Shown here: positions 24,741 to 32,834 of the stretch, one piece after another
Numbering within the stretch: position 1 is the first letter of the stretch
Layout of the letters: the number at the start of each line of letters is the position of its first letter
Origin: Actinoplanes aureus
GTDB taxonomy: Bacteria > Actinomycetota > Actinomycetes > Mycobacteriales > Micromonosporaceae
Direction of reading: 5' to 3'
DNA: 64,000 bases
Assembly: GCF_015704865.1 (NCBI RefSeq)
Contig: NZ_JADQTO010000040.1
Span: 1 to 64,000, forward strand
The notes under the pieces: generated by a model
Database searches by the model: none
Seen by the model: the letters and a program-made list of their open reading frames with translations, nothing else
What the model was told of the DNA's origin: nothing
Position numbers and translations under genes: made by a program

Positions 24741-25196
24741 ATGAACGCGAGGCCGCCCACCGACCCCTGGACCACGACGTTCCAAGCGCGACTGCCGGAG
24801 CAAACGTGTGACCAGAAGAAGTGCGAGCTCTTCGCCGGCCAGGAGAGGGAGGTACACCAGGAACAGAAGGACTACGTGGATCCCACGACGTACGCCGAGG
24901 TCAGGTTCGAGTTCCGGGAGAGTGTCGTACATCAGGGTCCGCCCCCGTCGGAGTCCGCGGAGGTGTGGTTCACGGCGGAGAACGGGATCGGCGCGCGGGC
25001 GAGCGGCCGGCAGGCCGGACACCTGCTCGCGGTGACCGGGTACGCGGTGACCGTGGCAGGCATCGTCTGGGGACCGAAAGCCGTGGTGGAGATGGCCGGT
25101 GTGGCATTGCCGGGTTGGGTGGTTCTGGGAGTCGTGCTGCTGCAGATCGGCGGCCTGGGCTGGCTGGGGAGGAAATTGATGCGACGCAAGCTTTGA
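24741..25196 (+). CDS. small membrane protein of unknown function
   Basis: 151 residues from ATG 24741, chosen for the GAGAGGAAAC ribosome-binding site; an in-frame start at 24660 adds only basic sequence. The N-terminal 90 residues are polar, with CDQKKCELF and beta-strand-like VRFEFRESVVHQGP. Two membrane helices follow (HLLAVTGYAVTVAGIVWG and WVVLGVVLLQIGGLGWLG) and a basic end (RKLMRRKL). No family recognised. Probably cotranscribed with the ORF at 24315. Confidence 0.7.
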   Translation: MNARPPTDPWTTTFQARLPEQTCDQKKCELFAGQEREVHQEQKDYVDPTTYAEVRFEFRESVVHQGPPPSESAEVWFTAENGIGARASGRQAGHLLAVTGYAVTVAGIVWGPKAVVEMAGVALPGWVVLGVVLLQIGGLGWLGRKLMRRKL

Positions 25197-25241
25197 ATCG
25201 CGGCGGCTAGGGGGCGCGGAGGGCGCGCCCCCAGCCCGGTC

Positions 25242-26726
25242 CTACCGCTGGGCGGCGACGAGCACAGGCTGGGGCACGGGTTCCCGCGGTACGGCCGGCG
25301 GAGTGGTCCGGCCCGACCACACCGCGGTGTTGACCGCCGCCCAGGCCGCGCCGAGCACCAGGGCGGCCACGGTCTCGCTGGTCCGGCTCCAGCCCAGGTA
25401 GACCCACGAACCGGCGCACATCACCGTGCCCACCGAAGCCGCCGTCCAGACGGCGACCTGCCACTTCCAGGGCAGGCCACGTGCGACAAGCCAGGCGAGC
25501 AGCCCGGCAGCGGCGGCGACCTGCGCGGTCTGCCCGGCCGACATGGTGGCCAGGGCGAGGGCCGCCGCGTCCAGGGGCACGGCGCCGTCGAACTCGGCGG
25601 GCGCCGGGAACACCAGCGTCTCCGCGGCGCGCCAGCCGGGCGGGACCGCCATCGCCAGCACGGCGGCGAGGATCACCGCCGGCAGCACGGGACCGAGGGT
25701 CTCGAGGAGCCTCGGCGGCACGGACGAGACGCCGGGCCGGGACAGCGCGCGAACGAGGCCGGGCCGGGGCGCCGGAGCCGGGAGGCCGAACCGTACCAGC
25801 AAGGAGTGCAGGCTGGGCCGGTGGTGGTTCCACCACCAGCGCAGCAGGGAGACCGCGACGGCGAGAGCGATCAGCGCCTCCGGCACCAGCGTGGTCGCGG
25901 TCTCCAACGCGAACAGGTAGCCGTCCGACGTCCACTGGGATCGCGCCCAGGAGGCCACCGCCTCGTCGGTCGCGGCGAGGCCGCTGAAGCGCACCACCGG
26001 CGGGATCGCCGCGACCAGCAGCACCGCGAGGGTGGTGAGCAGCCCGAGACTGAGTCCGGCCGCGGCGACCGGATGCCACAACCGGGGCGGCCACGATTCC
26101 GCGATGACGCTCAGCGGCGGGATCCGGCGCAGGGAACGGGCGAATCCCCGTACCGGATCGGGGTGTCGGCCGAACCATCGGCCGGCCAGGATCAGGCCGA
26201 GAATGAGCAGGGTCAGCGCGGCCAGCGCGCCTGCCGCGCGCCCGGCGCGCGCCGCGAGGATGTCGTAGGAGGCGCCGGCCGCGTAGCTCGCGCCCACCAT
26301 CCACAAGGCCCACAGGATCGCCGCCGGCGTGTGCCAGGCCGCGAAGCGACGGCGGGGTACGCCCGCCCGCGCGGCCAGCCGAGGCATGAGGGTACGCGCC
26401 CCGACCACCCACTGACCGAGAAAGATCGCCCGCCCGCCGTGCTTCGCGAAGAGACGTTCGGCCCGGTCCCAGCCACGACCGCGTTTCATGGTGCCGGAGC
26501 GAAAGGCGAGGTTGCCGCCCAGCAGGGCGGAGACGACGGCCACGGCCAGCGCGGGCGCCAGCGGCACGATGCCGGCGTTGGCCAGCAGCCCCATCGCGAC
26601 CAGCGCGGTCGCCGCCGGCAGCACCAGACCGGCGACCAGTGCGGTCTCGGCGGTGACGAGCACGCCGACGACGAGGTACACCAGTGCCGGCGGCAGCCCG
26701 CCCAGAAGATCATTCAACCAGCCCAC
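25242..26726 (-). CDS. DedA-family membrane protein with a degenerate PAP2 domain
   Basis: 494 residues from GTG 26726; the longer frame to 26867 overlaps the divergent gene and lacks similarity. The N-terminal half is a DedA/SNARE-associated domain (LFAKHGGRAIFLGQWVVGARTLMPRLAARAGVPRRRFAAW). The C-terminal half has the helix layout of a PAP2 phosphatase, but the usual PSGH motif reads MSAGQ and the distal His-x-x-x-Asp motif reads GWSRTSETV. Both catalytic histidines appear to be lost. Probably involved in lipid flipping, with a non-catalytic PAP2-like half. Confidence 0.8.
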   Translation of the reverse strand: MGWLNDLLGGLPPALVYLVVGVLVTAETALVAGLVLPAATALVAMGLLANAGIVPLAPALAVAVVSALLGGNLAFRSGTMKRGRGWDRAERLFAKHGGRAIFLGQWVVGARTLMPRLAARAGVPRRRFAAWHTPAAILWALWMVGASYAAGASYDILAARAGRAAGALAALTLLILGLILAGRWFGRHPDPVRGFARSLRRIPPLSVIAESWPPRLWHPVAAAGLSLGLLTTLAVLLVAAIPPVVRFSGLAATDEAVASWARSQWTSDGYLFALETATTLVPEALIALAVAVSLLRWWWNHHRPSLHSLLVRFGLPAPAPRPGLVRALSRPGVSSVPPRLLETLGPVLPAVILAAVLAMAVPPGWRAAETLVFPAPAEFDGAVPLDAAALALATMSAGQTAQVAAAAGLLAWLVARGLPWKWQVAVWTAASVGTVMCAGSWVYLGWSRTSETVAALVLGAAWAAVNTAVWSGRTTPPAVPREPVPQPVLVAAQR

Positions 26727-26805
26727 ATCGACGAACCTAGGGGCTTGGGCGCGGGCGACGGATCGGTGATGCTCCTTAGGGATCCACCGATATCCGGGAG
26801 GCACG

Positions 26806-27573
26806 ATGCACCCCGTTCTGCACCGGCTCGACGAGCTCGCCGCCCATCTCGCCACCCGCGACGACACGGTCGCGCTGCTCGGTCTCGGTTCGGCCGGCGC
26901 GCAGCGGGCCCGCCTGGACGACCACTCCGACCTGGACTTCCTGCTGGTGGTGACGGACGGCGCGAAGTGGCGGTATGTGGACCGGCTGGACTGGCTGGAG
27001 GCGCCGTGCCCGGTGGCCTACAGTTTCGCCCATCACCGGTCCGGCCGCCGGGCGCTGTACTCCGACGGCGTCTACGCCGAGTTTCTGGTGCTCACCCCGG
27101 CCGAGCTGTCCCGGGTGCCGTTCAGCGGTGCGCGGGTGGTGTGGCGCCGCGACGGCGCGCCGGCCGGACTGGCGCAGAGTGAGGCGCCGGTGCCCCGGGA
27201 CGCGTACGACACCGTCGACTTCCATGTGAACGACGCGCTGACCTGCCTCTACACCGGCCTGCACCTGGAGTTGCGCGGGGAGCGGCTGGCCGCGAGCCGG
27301 TTCATTCAGACCCGCGCGGTGGACGCGGTGATCGCGTTGATGCGGCTCAGTGCCGGCGAGCCGCCGTACCGGGATCCGTTCGACCCGGCGCGGCGGGTGG
27401 AGCGGGCGTACCCGGCGGATGTGCTGCCGCTGGCCGCGATGGTGCCCGGCTATGCCGCCAATCTGGCGGCCGCGCGCACCACCTTCGCGTGGTTGTCCCG
27501 GCGCTACCCGGTGGACCCGGCGATCGGGGCGGCGATCCGCGGTCTGCTCGGCCGTTCGGCCGATTATCAGTGA
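26806..27573 (+). CDS. nucleotidyltransferase-domain protein
   Basis: 255 residues from ATG 26806 after a GGGAGG ribosome-binding site. LLGLGSAGAQRARLDDHSDLDFLLVV is the Gly-Ser plus Asp-x-Asp active-site motif of the pol-beta nucleotidyltransferase superfamily. Acidic and aromatic segments follow (YAEFLVLTPAELSRVPF), then a helical domain (FHVNDALTCLYTGLHLELRGERLAASRFIQTRAVDAVIALM) resembling the HEPN-like helices of aminoglycoside adenylyltransferases. Substrate unknown. It is divergent from the DedA gene. Confidence 0.8.
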   Translation: MHPVLHRLDELAAHLATRDDTVALLGLGSAGAQRARLDDHSDLDFLLVVTDGAKWRYVDRLDWLEAPCPVAYSFAHHRSGRRALYSDGVYAEFLVLTPAELSRVPFSGARVVWRRDGAPAGLAQSEAPVPRDAYDTVDFHVNDALTCLYTGLHLELRGERLAASRFIQTRAVDAVIALMRLSAGEPPYRDPFDPARRVERAYPADVLPLAAMVPGYAANLAAARTTFAWLSRRYPVDPAIGAAIRGLLGRSADYQ

Positions 27574-27588
27574 TCTTTCAAGCGAGCA

Positions 27589-28200
27589 ATGTCTATGTCC
27601 ATGGTGCAGACGGTTCCCAAGTGGAGGGCCGTGCTCCTGGACTTCCTGGAGCGGGCTGGTTGGTCGGCGGGGCAGGTGTTCGTGGCGACCCTGCTGGCCG
27701 GTGGTCTCGGTGCGGTCGGGCAGTTGCCCTGGAAACAGGCGATCACCCTGGCGGTCAGCGCCTTCGTCGCCTCGGCGTTGCTCACCGGCGTGCAGTACCT
27801 GGGTAACTTCACCCACCTGGCGTTCTGGCCGGATCTGCTGATCCGCCTCGCGAAGACGTTCCTCAGCTCGCTCTCCGGGTCGATGGTGGCCGGCGTCTTC
27901 GACATCACCACCTTCGACTGGGGCGCCGCGTTCAACGTCGCTGCGCTGGCCACCCTCGCCGCGCTCGGCAAGGGCCTGCTGGCCCGGGAGCCGGCCGCGC
28001 CGAACGGGCAGGTGCCGCCCGGCGCGAGCCCGTCCACGCTGCCGATGGGCACCTACCGGGAGGCGGTCGACCACGCGCCGCCGCCGCCCACCATCGAGGC
28101 GACCAACCCGCCGGACGGTTCCTCAGTACCCGATCGGCAGGCCGGCGTAGTTCTCGGCGAGACCGGTGGCACCGGCCCGGCTGGTGGCAACCCAACGTAG
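27589..28200 (+). CDS. holin-like membrane protein
   Basis: About 203 residues with several hydrophobic segments (FVATLLAGGLGAVGQ, ITLAVSAFVASALLTGVQYLG, FLSSLSGSMVAGVFDITTFDWGAAFNVAALATLAALGKGLLA), then a Pro-rich, likely disordered tail. The central part resembles phage r1t-type holins found singly in actinobacterial chromosomes. No endolysin or phage gene lies nearby. Its last 78 bases overlap the 3' end of pobA on the other strand. The start may be ATG 27589 or a nearby downstream ATG. Confidence 0.65.
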   Translation: MSMSMVQTVPKWRAVLLDFLERAGWSAGQVFVATLLAGGLGAVGQLPWKQAITLAVSAFVASALLTGVQYLGNFTHLAFWPDLLIRLAKTFLSSLSGSMVAGVFDITTFDWGAAFNVAALATLAALGKGLLAREPAAPNGQVPPGASPSTLPMGTYREAVDHAPPPPTIEATNPPDGSSVPDRQAGVVLGETGGTGPAGGNPT

Positions 28201-29292
28201 CTGCGACAGCTGGAGCTCGGCGTCGAACGGGTCGCCCGAGGTGTGCAGCATGGTCGTCATCCACCAGGAGAAGTGGGTGCACCGCCAGACCCGGCGCTGC
28301 GCGTCGTCGGAGTACCGGTCGGCGAGTGACTGGTTCCGGTCGACGAGGGACGCGATCAGGGCCTTGCTGAGCAGCGCCACGTCCGCGATGGCCAGGTTCA
28401 GGCCCTTGGCGCCGGTCGGCGGGACGATGTGCGCGGCGTCGCCGGCCAGGTACAGGTTGCCGTGCCGCATGGGGGTCTGCACGTAACTGCGCATCGGCAG
28501 CACGCTCTTGTCGGTGATCGGGCCCGGGTTGAGCTTCCAGCCGTTCTGCCCGTGCCCGAGCCGGGTGGCCAGCTCGTCCCAGATCCGGTCGTCGGACCAG
28601 GACGCCGGGTCGGTGCCGTTCGGCACCTGGAGGTAGAGGCGGCTCACCGTGGCCGAGCGCATCGAGTGCAGGGCGAACCCGTTGGGATGCCAGGCGTAGA
28701 TCAGCTCGTCGGTGGAGGGCGCGACGTCGGCGAGGATCCCGAACCAGGAGTACGGGTAGACCTTCTCGAACTTCTGCGCCGCCGGGACGGCGTGGCGCGA
28801 CGGGCCGAACGAGCCGTCGCAGCCGGCGATCACGGCGCAGTCCAGTCGCTGGGTCGCGCCCGAGCTGTCGGTGAACGTCACGAACGGGCGGTCGGACGTC
28901 ACGTCGTGCAGAGAGACGTCCGAGACCTCGTAGTGGACCTCCTGATCGTCCGCCTTCCGTGCCGCGATCAGGTCCTTCTGCACCTCGGTCTGGCCGTACA
29001 CCCAGACGCTGCGGCCGGCCAGGTCGACGAAGTCGAGGTGGTGCCGCTCGCCGGGCCACTGGAGGTAGATGCCGCGGTGGTGGTCACCCTCGGTACGGAT
29101 CCGGCCGCCGAGCCCGGCCGCCTCGAGCAGTTCGACGCTGGAGTGCTCCAGGATGCCCGCCCGGATACGGGCCGCCACGTACTCCTCGGAGCGGGTCTCG
29201 AGGACCACCGACTCGACCCCGCCCTGGGCGAGGAGGTGGGACAGAAGCAGGCCGGCCGGGCCGGCGCCGATGATGGCGACCTGGGTACGCAT
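28123..29292 (-). CDS. pobA: 4-hydroxybenzoate 3-monooxygenase
   Basis: 389 residues beginning MRTQVAIIGAGPAGLLLSHLLAQGG (FAD-binding GAGPAG). CAVIAGCDGSFGPSR is the second FAD/NADPH motif and GDAAHIVPPTGAKGLNLAIADV the third. YSWFGILADVAPSTDELIYAWHPNGFAL is characteristic of p-hydroxybenzoate hydroxylase. It converts 4-hydroxybenzoate, O2 and NADPH to protocatechuate, the substrate of the divergent pca genes. It starts 4 bp after the stop of the IclR gene, so the two are cotranscribed. An operator-like site lies 45 bp before the start. Confidence 0.95.
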   Translation of the reverse strand: MRTQVAIIGAGPAGLLLSHLLAQGGVESVVLETRSEEYVAARIRAGILEHSSVELLEAAGLGGRIRTEGDHHRGIYLQWPGERHHLDFVDLAGRSVWVYGQTEVQKDLIAARKADDQEVHYEVSDVSLHDVTSDRPFVTFTDSSGATQRLDCAVIAGCDGSFGPSRHAVPAAQKFEKVYPYSWFGILADVAPSTDELIYAWHPNGFALHSMRSATVSRLYLQVPNGTDPASWSDDRIWDELATRLGHGQNGWKLNPGPITDKSVLPMRSYVQTPMRHGNLYLAGDAAHIVPPTGAKGLNLAIADVALLSKALIASLVDRNQSLADRYSDDAQRRVWRCTHFSWWMTTMLHTSGDPFDAELQLSQLRWVATSRAGATGLAENYAGLPIGY

Positions 29293-29296
29293 GACC

Positions 29297-30076
29297 TCAG
29301 CCTTCGGCAGCGGGACGTGCTCCGGCAAGACCCGAATTCCACTCAACGGAAGCGTTGAGCGTTCGCCCGATCCCGTTGGCCGCCACCTGCAACGCCGACA
29401 CCAGTCGTGGCAGCTGGCGCCGCAGGTCGGGCACCACCATGCCGAGGGCGGCGACCACGGTGTCACCCCGGCGCACCGGCACCGCCACCGAGCAGGCGCC
29501 CAGGCTCATCTCCTCGCCGGTGGTCGCGTACCCCTCGGCGCGGACCCGGCGCAGCTGTTCCAGCAGGCGGGCGGGCTGGGTGACGGTGTACGCGGTGATC
29601 CGGGTGAGCCGCCCCAGCACCTCGGTCCGCACCTCCTCCGGTGCGTACGCGAGCAGCACCTTCCCCACCCCGGTGGCGTGCATGGGCAGCCGGGACCCGA
29701 CCCGGCTGACCACCGGAACCGAGACGTGCCCGGCGAGCCGCTCGATGTAGAGCACCTCCAGGCCGTCCCGCACGGCGAGGTGCACGGTCGCGAGGGTTGT
29801 CCCGTACAAATCGTGCAAAAATGGGGAAGCTGCCTGACGCAGTCCGCTCTGCACGGGTGCCAGGAGCCCGAGTTGCCAGAGCCGGCGCCCGATCACGTAG
29901 TCGCCGTTCGGCTCCCGGGCCAGCGCGCCCCACCGGTGCAACTCGCCGACCAGGCGATGAGCGGTGGCCAGGGGCAGCCCGGCACGGCGGGCCAGATCGG
30001 TGAGCGAGAGGCTGCGGTGCTCCCCGTCGAAGGCGCCCAGAAGGTCCAGTGCCCGGGACGTGACGCTGACGCCCAT
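29297..30076 (-). CDS. IclR-family regulator of the pob/pca genes
   Basis: 259 residues. The N-terminal winged helix-turn-helix is LSLTDLARRAGLPLATAHRLVGEL. The C-terminal effector domain carries the usual motifs (RVGSRLPMHATGVGKVLLA, EGYATTGEEMSLGACSVAVPV). PobR and PcaR-type regulators of 4-hydroxybenzoate and protocatechuate catabolism belong to this family. Its position between pobA and the divergent pca operon makes it their likely regulator. An operator-like site overlaps its promoter (30087-30101), so autoregulation is likely. Activator or repressor cannot be told from sequence. Confidence 0.92.
   Translation of the reverse strand: MGVSVTSRALDLLGAFDGEHRSLSLTDLARRAGLPLATAHRLVGELHRWGALAREPNGDYVIGRRLWQLGLLAPVQSGLRQAASPFLHDLYGTTLATVHLAVRDGLEVLYIERLAGHVSVPVVSRVGSRLPMHATGVGKVLLAYAPEEVRTEVLGRLTRITAYTVTQPARLLEQLRRVRAEGYATTGEEMSLGACSVAVPVRRGDTVVAALGMVVPDLRRQLPRLVSALQVAANGIGRTLNASVEWNSGLAGARPAAEG
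29337..29351. promoter_or_regulatory. candidate IclR operator upstream of pobA
   Basis: TTCCACTCAACGGAA lies inside the 3' end of the iclR coding region, 45 bp upstream of the pobA start. It differs by one base from the site at 30087. The arms TTCC/GGAA are inverted. Confidence 0.6.
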
Positions 30077-30086
30077 CGCCCCCTCC

Positions 30087-30101
30087 TTCCATTCAACGGA
30101 A
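30087..30101. promoter_or_regulatory. candidate IclR operator in the iclR-pcaH intergenic region
   Basis: TTCCATTCAACGGAA (inverted arms CTTCC/GGAAG with flanking bases) lies 11 bp before the iclR start and about 50 bp before the pcaH start, placed to control both divergent promoters. Confidence 0.65.
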
Positions 30102-30151
30102 GAGGATTATCGCCGAGCACGGTTGCAACGCCTAGCGTCCGGAGCGTGAAC

Positions 30152-30898
30152 ATGGAGTCGTCACAAGCTGACATGAACCGGGAGATCGAGGCCGCGGCCC
30201 AGCAGCCGGGCGGTCCGCAGCCGAAGATCGACTACCCGCCGTACCGCAGCAGCGTCCTGCGGCACCCCAAGCAGCCCGCGCACCTGATCGATCCGGAGTC
30301 GGTCGAGCTGTGGGCGCCCGCCTTCGGCCACCGCGACGTCGCCGACGACGAGGCCGACCTGACCATCCAGCACGCGGGCACCCCGATCGGCGAGCGGATC
30401 GTGGTCACCGGCCGGGTGCTCGACGGCGACGGCCGGCCGGTCGCGAACCAGCTCGTCGAGGTCTGGCAGGCGAACGCCGCGGGCCGCTACCGCCACCAGC
30501 GCGACCAGCACCCGGCGCCGCACGACCCGAACTTCACCGGCGTCGGCCGGATGCTGACCGGGCCGGACGGCACGTACCGGTTCCAGACCATCAAGCCCGG
30601 GCCGTACCCGTGGCGCAACCACCTCAACGCGTGGCGCCCGGCCCACATCCACTTCTCGATCTTCGGGTCCGACTTCACCCAGCGGCTGGTCACCCAGATG
30701 TACTTCCCGGGCGACCCGCTGTTCCCGCTCGACCCGATCTACCAGTCGATCACCGACCCGAAGGCGCGGGAGCTGCTGATCGCCCAGTACGACCACGACG
30801 TGACCACCCCGGAGTGGAGCACCGGATACCGTTGGGACATCGTGCTCACCGGCACCCACCGCACTCCGCTCGAGTCGGATGTTGAGGAAAACGCATGA
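30152..30898 (+). CDS. pcaH: protocatechuate 3,4-dioxygenase beta subunit
   Basis: 248 residues with the intradiol dioxygenase fold (VTGRVLDGDGRPVANQLVEVWQANAAGRYRH). Iron ligands are visible as Tyr113 (GRYRH), Tyr152 (GPYPW), and His165/His167 in WRPAHIHFS. With pcaG it forms the Fe(III) enzyme that opens protocatechuate between its two hydroxyl-bearing carbons to 3-carboxy-cis,cis-muconate. First gene of the pca operon. ATG 30152 has GGAG 8 bases upstream. It overlaps pcaG by ATGA. Confidence 0.96.
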   Translation: MESSQADMNREIEAAAQQPGGPQPKIDYPPYRSSVLRHPKQPAHLIDPESVELWAPAFGHRDVADDEADLTIQHAGTPIGERIVVTGRVLDGDGRPVANQLVEVWQANAAGRYRHQRDQHPAPHDPNFTGVGRMLTGPDGTYRFQTIKPGPYPWRNHLNAWRPAHIHFSIFGSDFTQRLVTQMYFPGDPLFPLDPIYQSITDPKARELLIAQYDHDVTTPEWSTGYRWDIVLTGTHRTPLESDVEENA

Positions 30899-31458
30899 GC
30901 GCGGTTCCGGGCCAGACCGTCGGCCCCTTCTTCCACCTCGGTCTCGAGTACCCCGGGATGAACGAGCTGGTCCCGCCCTCGCACCCGCGCGCGGTCCGGC
31001 TGCACGGCCGGGTGCTCGACGGCAACGGCGACCCGGTGCCGGACGCGGTCCTGGAGATCTGGCAGGCCGACCCGCAGGGCCACATCGTGCGCGAGCCCGG
31101 CTCGCTGCGCCGCGACGGCTGGACCTTCACCGGCTGGGGCCGCGCCGCCACCGACCCGGACGGGCACTACCAGTTCGCCACCCTGGAGCCGGGTGCCACC
31201 GAGCCCGGGCGGGCGCCCTTCTTCGCCGTCACGGTCTTCGCCCGTGGGCTGCTCGACCGGTTGTTCACCCGCGCCTACCTGCCGGACGACACGGACGCGC
31301 TGGCGACCGACCCGCTCCTGGACGCGATCGCACCGGACCGCCGATCAACGCTGATCGCCACCCGCGAGCCGAACGGCCTGGTCTTCGACGTCCGCCTGCA
31401 GGGCGAGGGCGAGACGGTCTTCCTCACCTACCCCCGCTTGCGCGACGCATGGGCCTGA
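30895..31458 (+). CDS. pcaG: protocatechuate 3,4-dioxygenase alpha subunit
   Basis: 187 residues beginning PGQTVGPFFHLGL, the typical PcaG opening. The intradiol core repeats the beta-subunit pattern (LHGRVLDGNGDPVPDAVLEIWQADPQGHI) but lacks the full iron-ligand set, as usual for the non-catalytic subunit. FAVTVFARGLLDRLFTRAYLPDD is conserved. It is translationally coupled to pcaH. It completes the active site at the subunit interface. Confidence 0.96.
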   Translation: MSAVPGQTVGPFFHLGLEYPGMNELVPPSHPRAVRLHGRVLDGNGDPVPDAVLEIWQADPQGHIVREPGSLRRDGWTFTGWGRAATDPDGHYQFATLEPGATEPGRAPFFAVTVFARGLLDRLFTRAYLPDDTDALATDPLLDAIAPDRRSTLIATREPNGLVFDVRLQGEGETVFLTYPRLRDAWA

Positions 31459-31501
31459 TCCCGCGCGCTTGCGCGCGTTTCACAACCCAGCGGGGTACGC
31501 C

Positions 31502-32740
31502 GTGAGCGATCTCCTCTGGCCCGGGGACGACCGCGCCGGCGACCTGTTCACCGACGCGTCCGTCCTGGCGGCCATGGTCCGGGTGGAAGCCGCCTGGCTG
31601 GACGCCCTGGTCCTGCACGGTGTCGCCGGCCCGGACGCGCGCGACGACCTCAGCGGGCTGATCGGCTCCGGGGACGCGCCCGACGTGGCCCGCGCCGCCG
31701 AGGGTGGCGGCAACCCGGTCATCCCGCTGCTCAAGCTGCTGCGGTCCCGCCTGCACGAGCGCAACCCGGCCGCGGCGTCCATCCTGCACAAGGGCCTCAC
31801 CAGCCAGGACGTGCTGGACACCGGGCTCGTCCTGAGCCTGCGTGACGCGCTGCGGCGAGTCGGCGAGGACCTCGGCGCGCAGATCGGCACCCTGGCCCGG
31901 CTGGCCGACGAGCACCGGGCGACGGCGATGGCGGGGCGCACGCTCACGCAGCATGCCGTACCCATCACCTTCGGCCTGAAGGCCGCGACCTGGCTGACCG
32001 GCGTGCTGGACGCCCGCGACGCCATCGCGGCCGCGGCCGCGCGCCTGCCGCTGCAGATCGGCGGGGCGGCCGGCAGCCTGGCCGCGCCGGTCGCGCTGGC
32101 CGGCTCGCCGGAAGCGGTACGCGACCTGGTCGACATCACCGCGGCCGCCCTGGACCTTCCGGCGCGCCCGCCCTGGCACACCGCCCGGGCTCCGCTGACC
32201 GGGGCCGCCGACGCCCTGGTCACCTGCACCGACGCCTGGGGCCGGATCGCCAACGACGTCCTGGCCGCCGCCCGCCCCGAGATCCACGAGCTCGGCGAGG
32301 GCGCGGTCGACGGCCGGGGCGGCTCATCGGCGATGCCGAACAAGCAGAACCCGGTCCTGTCGATCCTGATCCGCCGGGCCGCCCTGGCCGCGCCGCCGCT
32401 GGCCGCGACCGTGCACGCCGGCGCGGCCGCCGCGGTCGACGAGCGGCCCGACGGCGGCTGGCACGTCGAGTGGGCCACCCTGCGCACCCTGGCCCGGCGC
32501 GCCGTCGTGGCCGGATCACAGACCGCCGAGCTCCTGGCCGGGCTGCGGGTGGAGACTGCCTGGATGACCGCCAACCTGGCCTCCGCCCGGCCCGGCATCA
32601 ACGCCGAACAGCGCTCGGTCGCCCCGCAGTCGGCACCCGGCGAGCCCTACCTCGGCGCCACCGACCAGATCATCGACGCGGCGATCGCCCGCACGAAGGA
32701 GACCGCGGCGATCGCCCGCGCGAAGGAGACGCCGTCGTGA
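31502..32740 (+). CDS. pcaB: 3-carboxy-cis,cis-muconate cycloisomerase
   Basis: 412 residues of the fumarase/aspartase superfamily; GTG 31502 (VSDLLWPGDDRAGDLFTD) matches the family start. HKGLTSQDVLDTGLVL and the signature GGSSAMPNKQNPVLSILI (GSSxMPxKxNP) carry the active-site residues. It lactonises 3-carboxymuconate to 4-carboxymuconolactone. The segment AKEMAxIARAKE is nearly duplicated at the very end (IARTKETAAIARAKET), a short local repeat. Forty-three bases separate it from pcaG. Confidence 0.95.
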   Translation: MSDLLWPGDDRAGDLFTDASVLAAMVRVEAAWLDALVLHGVAGPDARDDLSGLIGSGDAPDVARAAEGGGNPVIPLLKLLRSRLHERNPAAASILHKGLTSQDVLDTGLVLSLRDALRRVGEDLGAQIGTLARLADEHRATAMAGRTLTQHAVPITFGLKAATWLTGVLDARDAIAAAAARLPLQIGGAAGSLAAPVALAGSPEAVRDLVDITAAALDLPARPPWHTARAPLTGAADALVTCTDAWGRIANDVLAAARPEIHELGEGAVDGRGGSSAMPNKQNPVLSILIRRAALAAPPLAATVHAGAAAAVDERPDGGWHVEWATLRTLARRAVVAGSQTAELLAGLRVETAWMTANLASARPGINAEQRSVAPQSAPGEPYLGATDQIIDAAIARTKETAAIARAKETPS

Positions 32741-32834
32741 ACCGCACCGCGCGGAGCGGCCCCGGGCCGGGCGCGACCGTGCTGATACCCGTACCCCCGA
32801 GAGAGGCCGCGCGCAGGCGCGGAGAGGAACCCCC

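Noticed and set aside
27589..28200. Prophage remnant around the holin-like gene
   Set aside because: No endolysin, capsid, integrase or att-like repeat lies near; the flanking genes are ordinary chromosomal ones.
31461..31477. CGCGCGC-TT-GCGCGCG hairpin between pcaG and pcaB as a terminator
   Set aside because: Loop of two bases and position inside a tightly coupled operon; at most an mRNA stability element.
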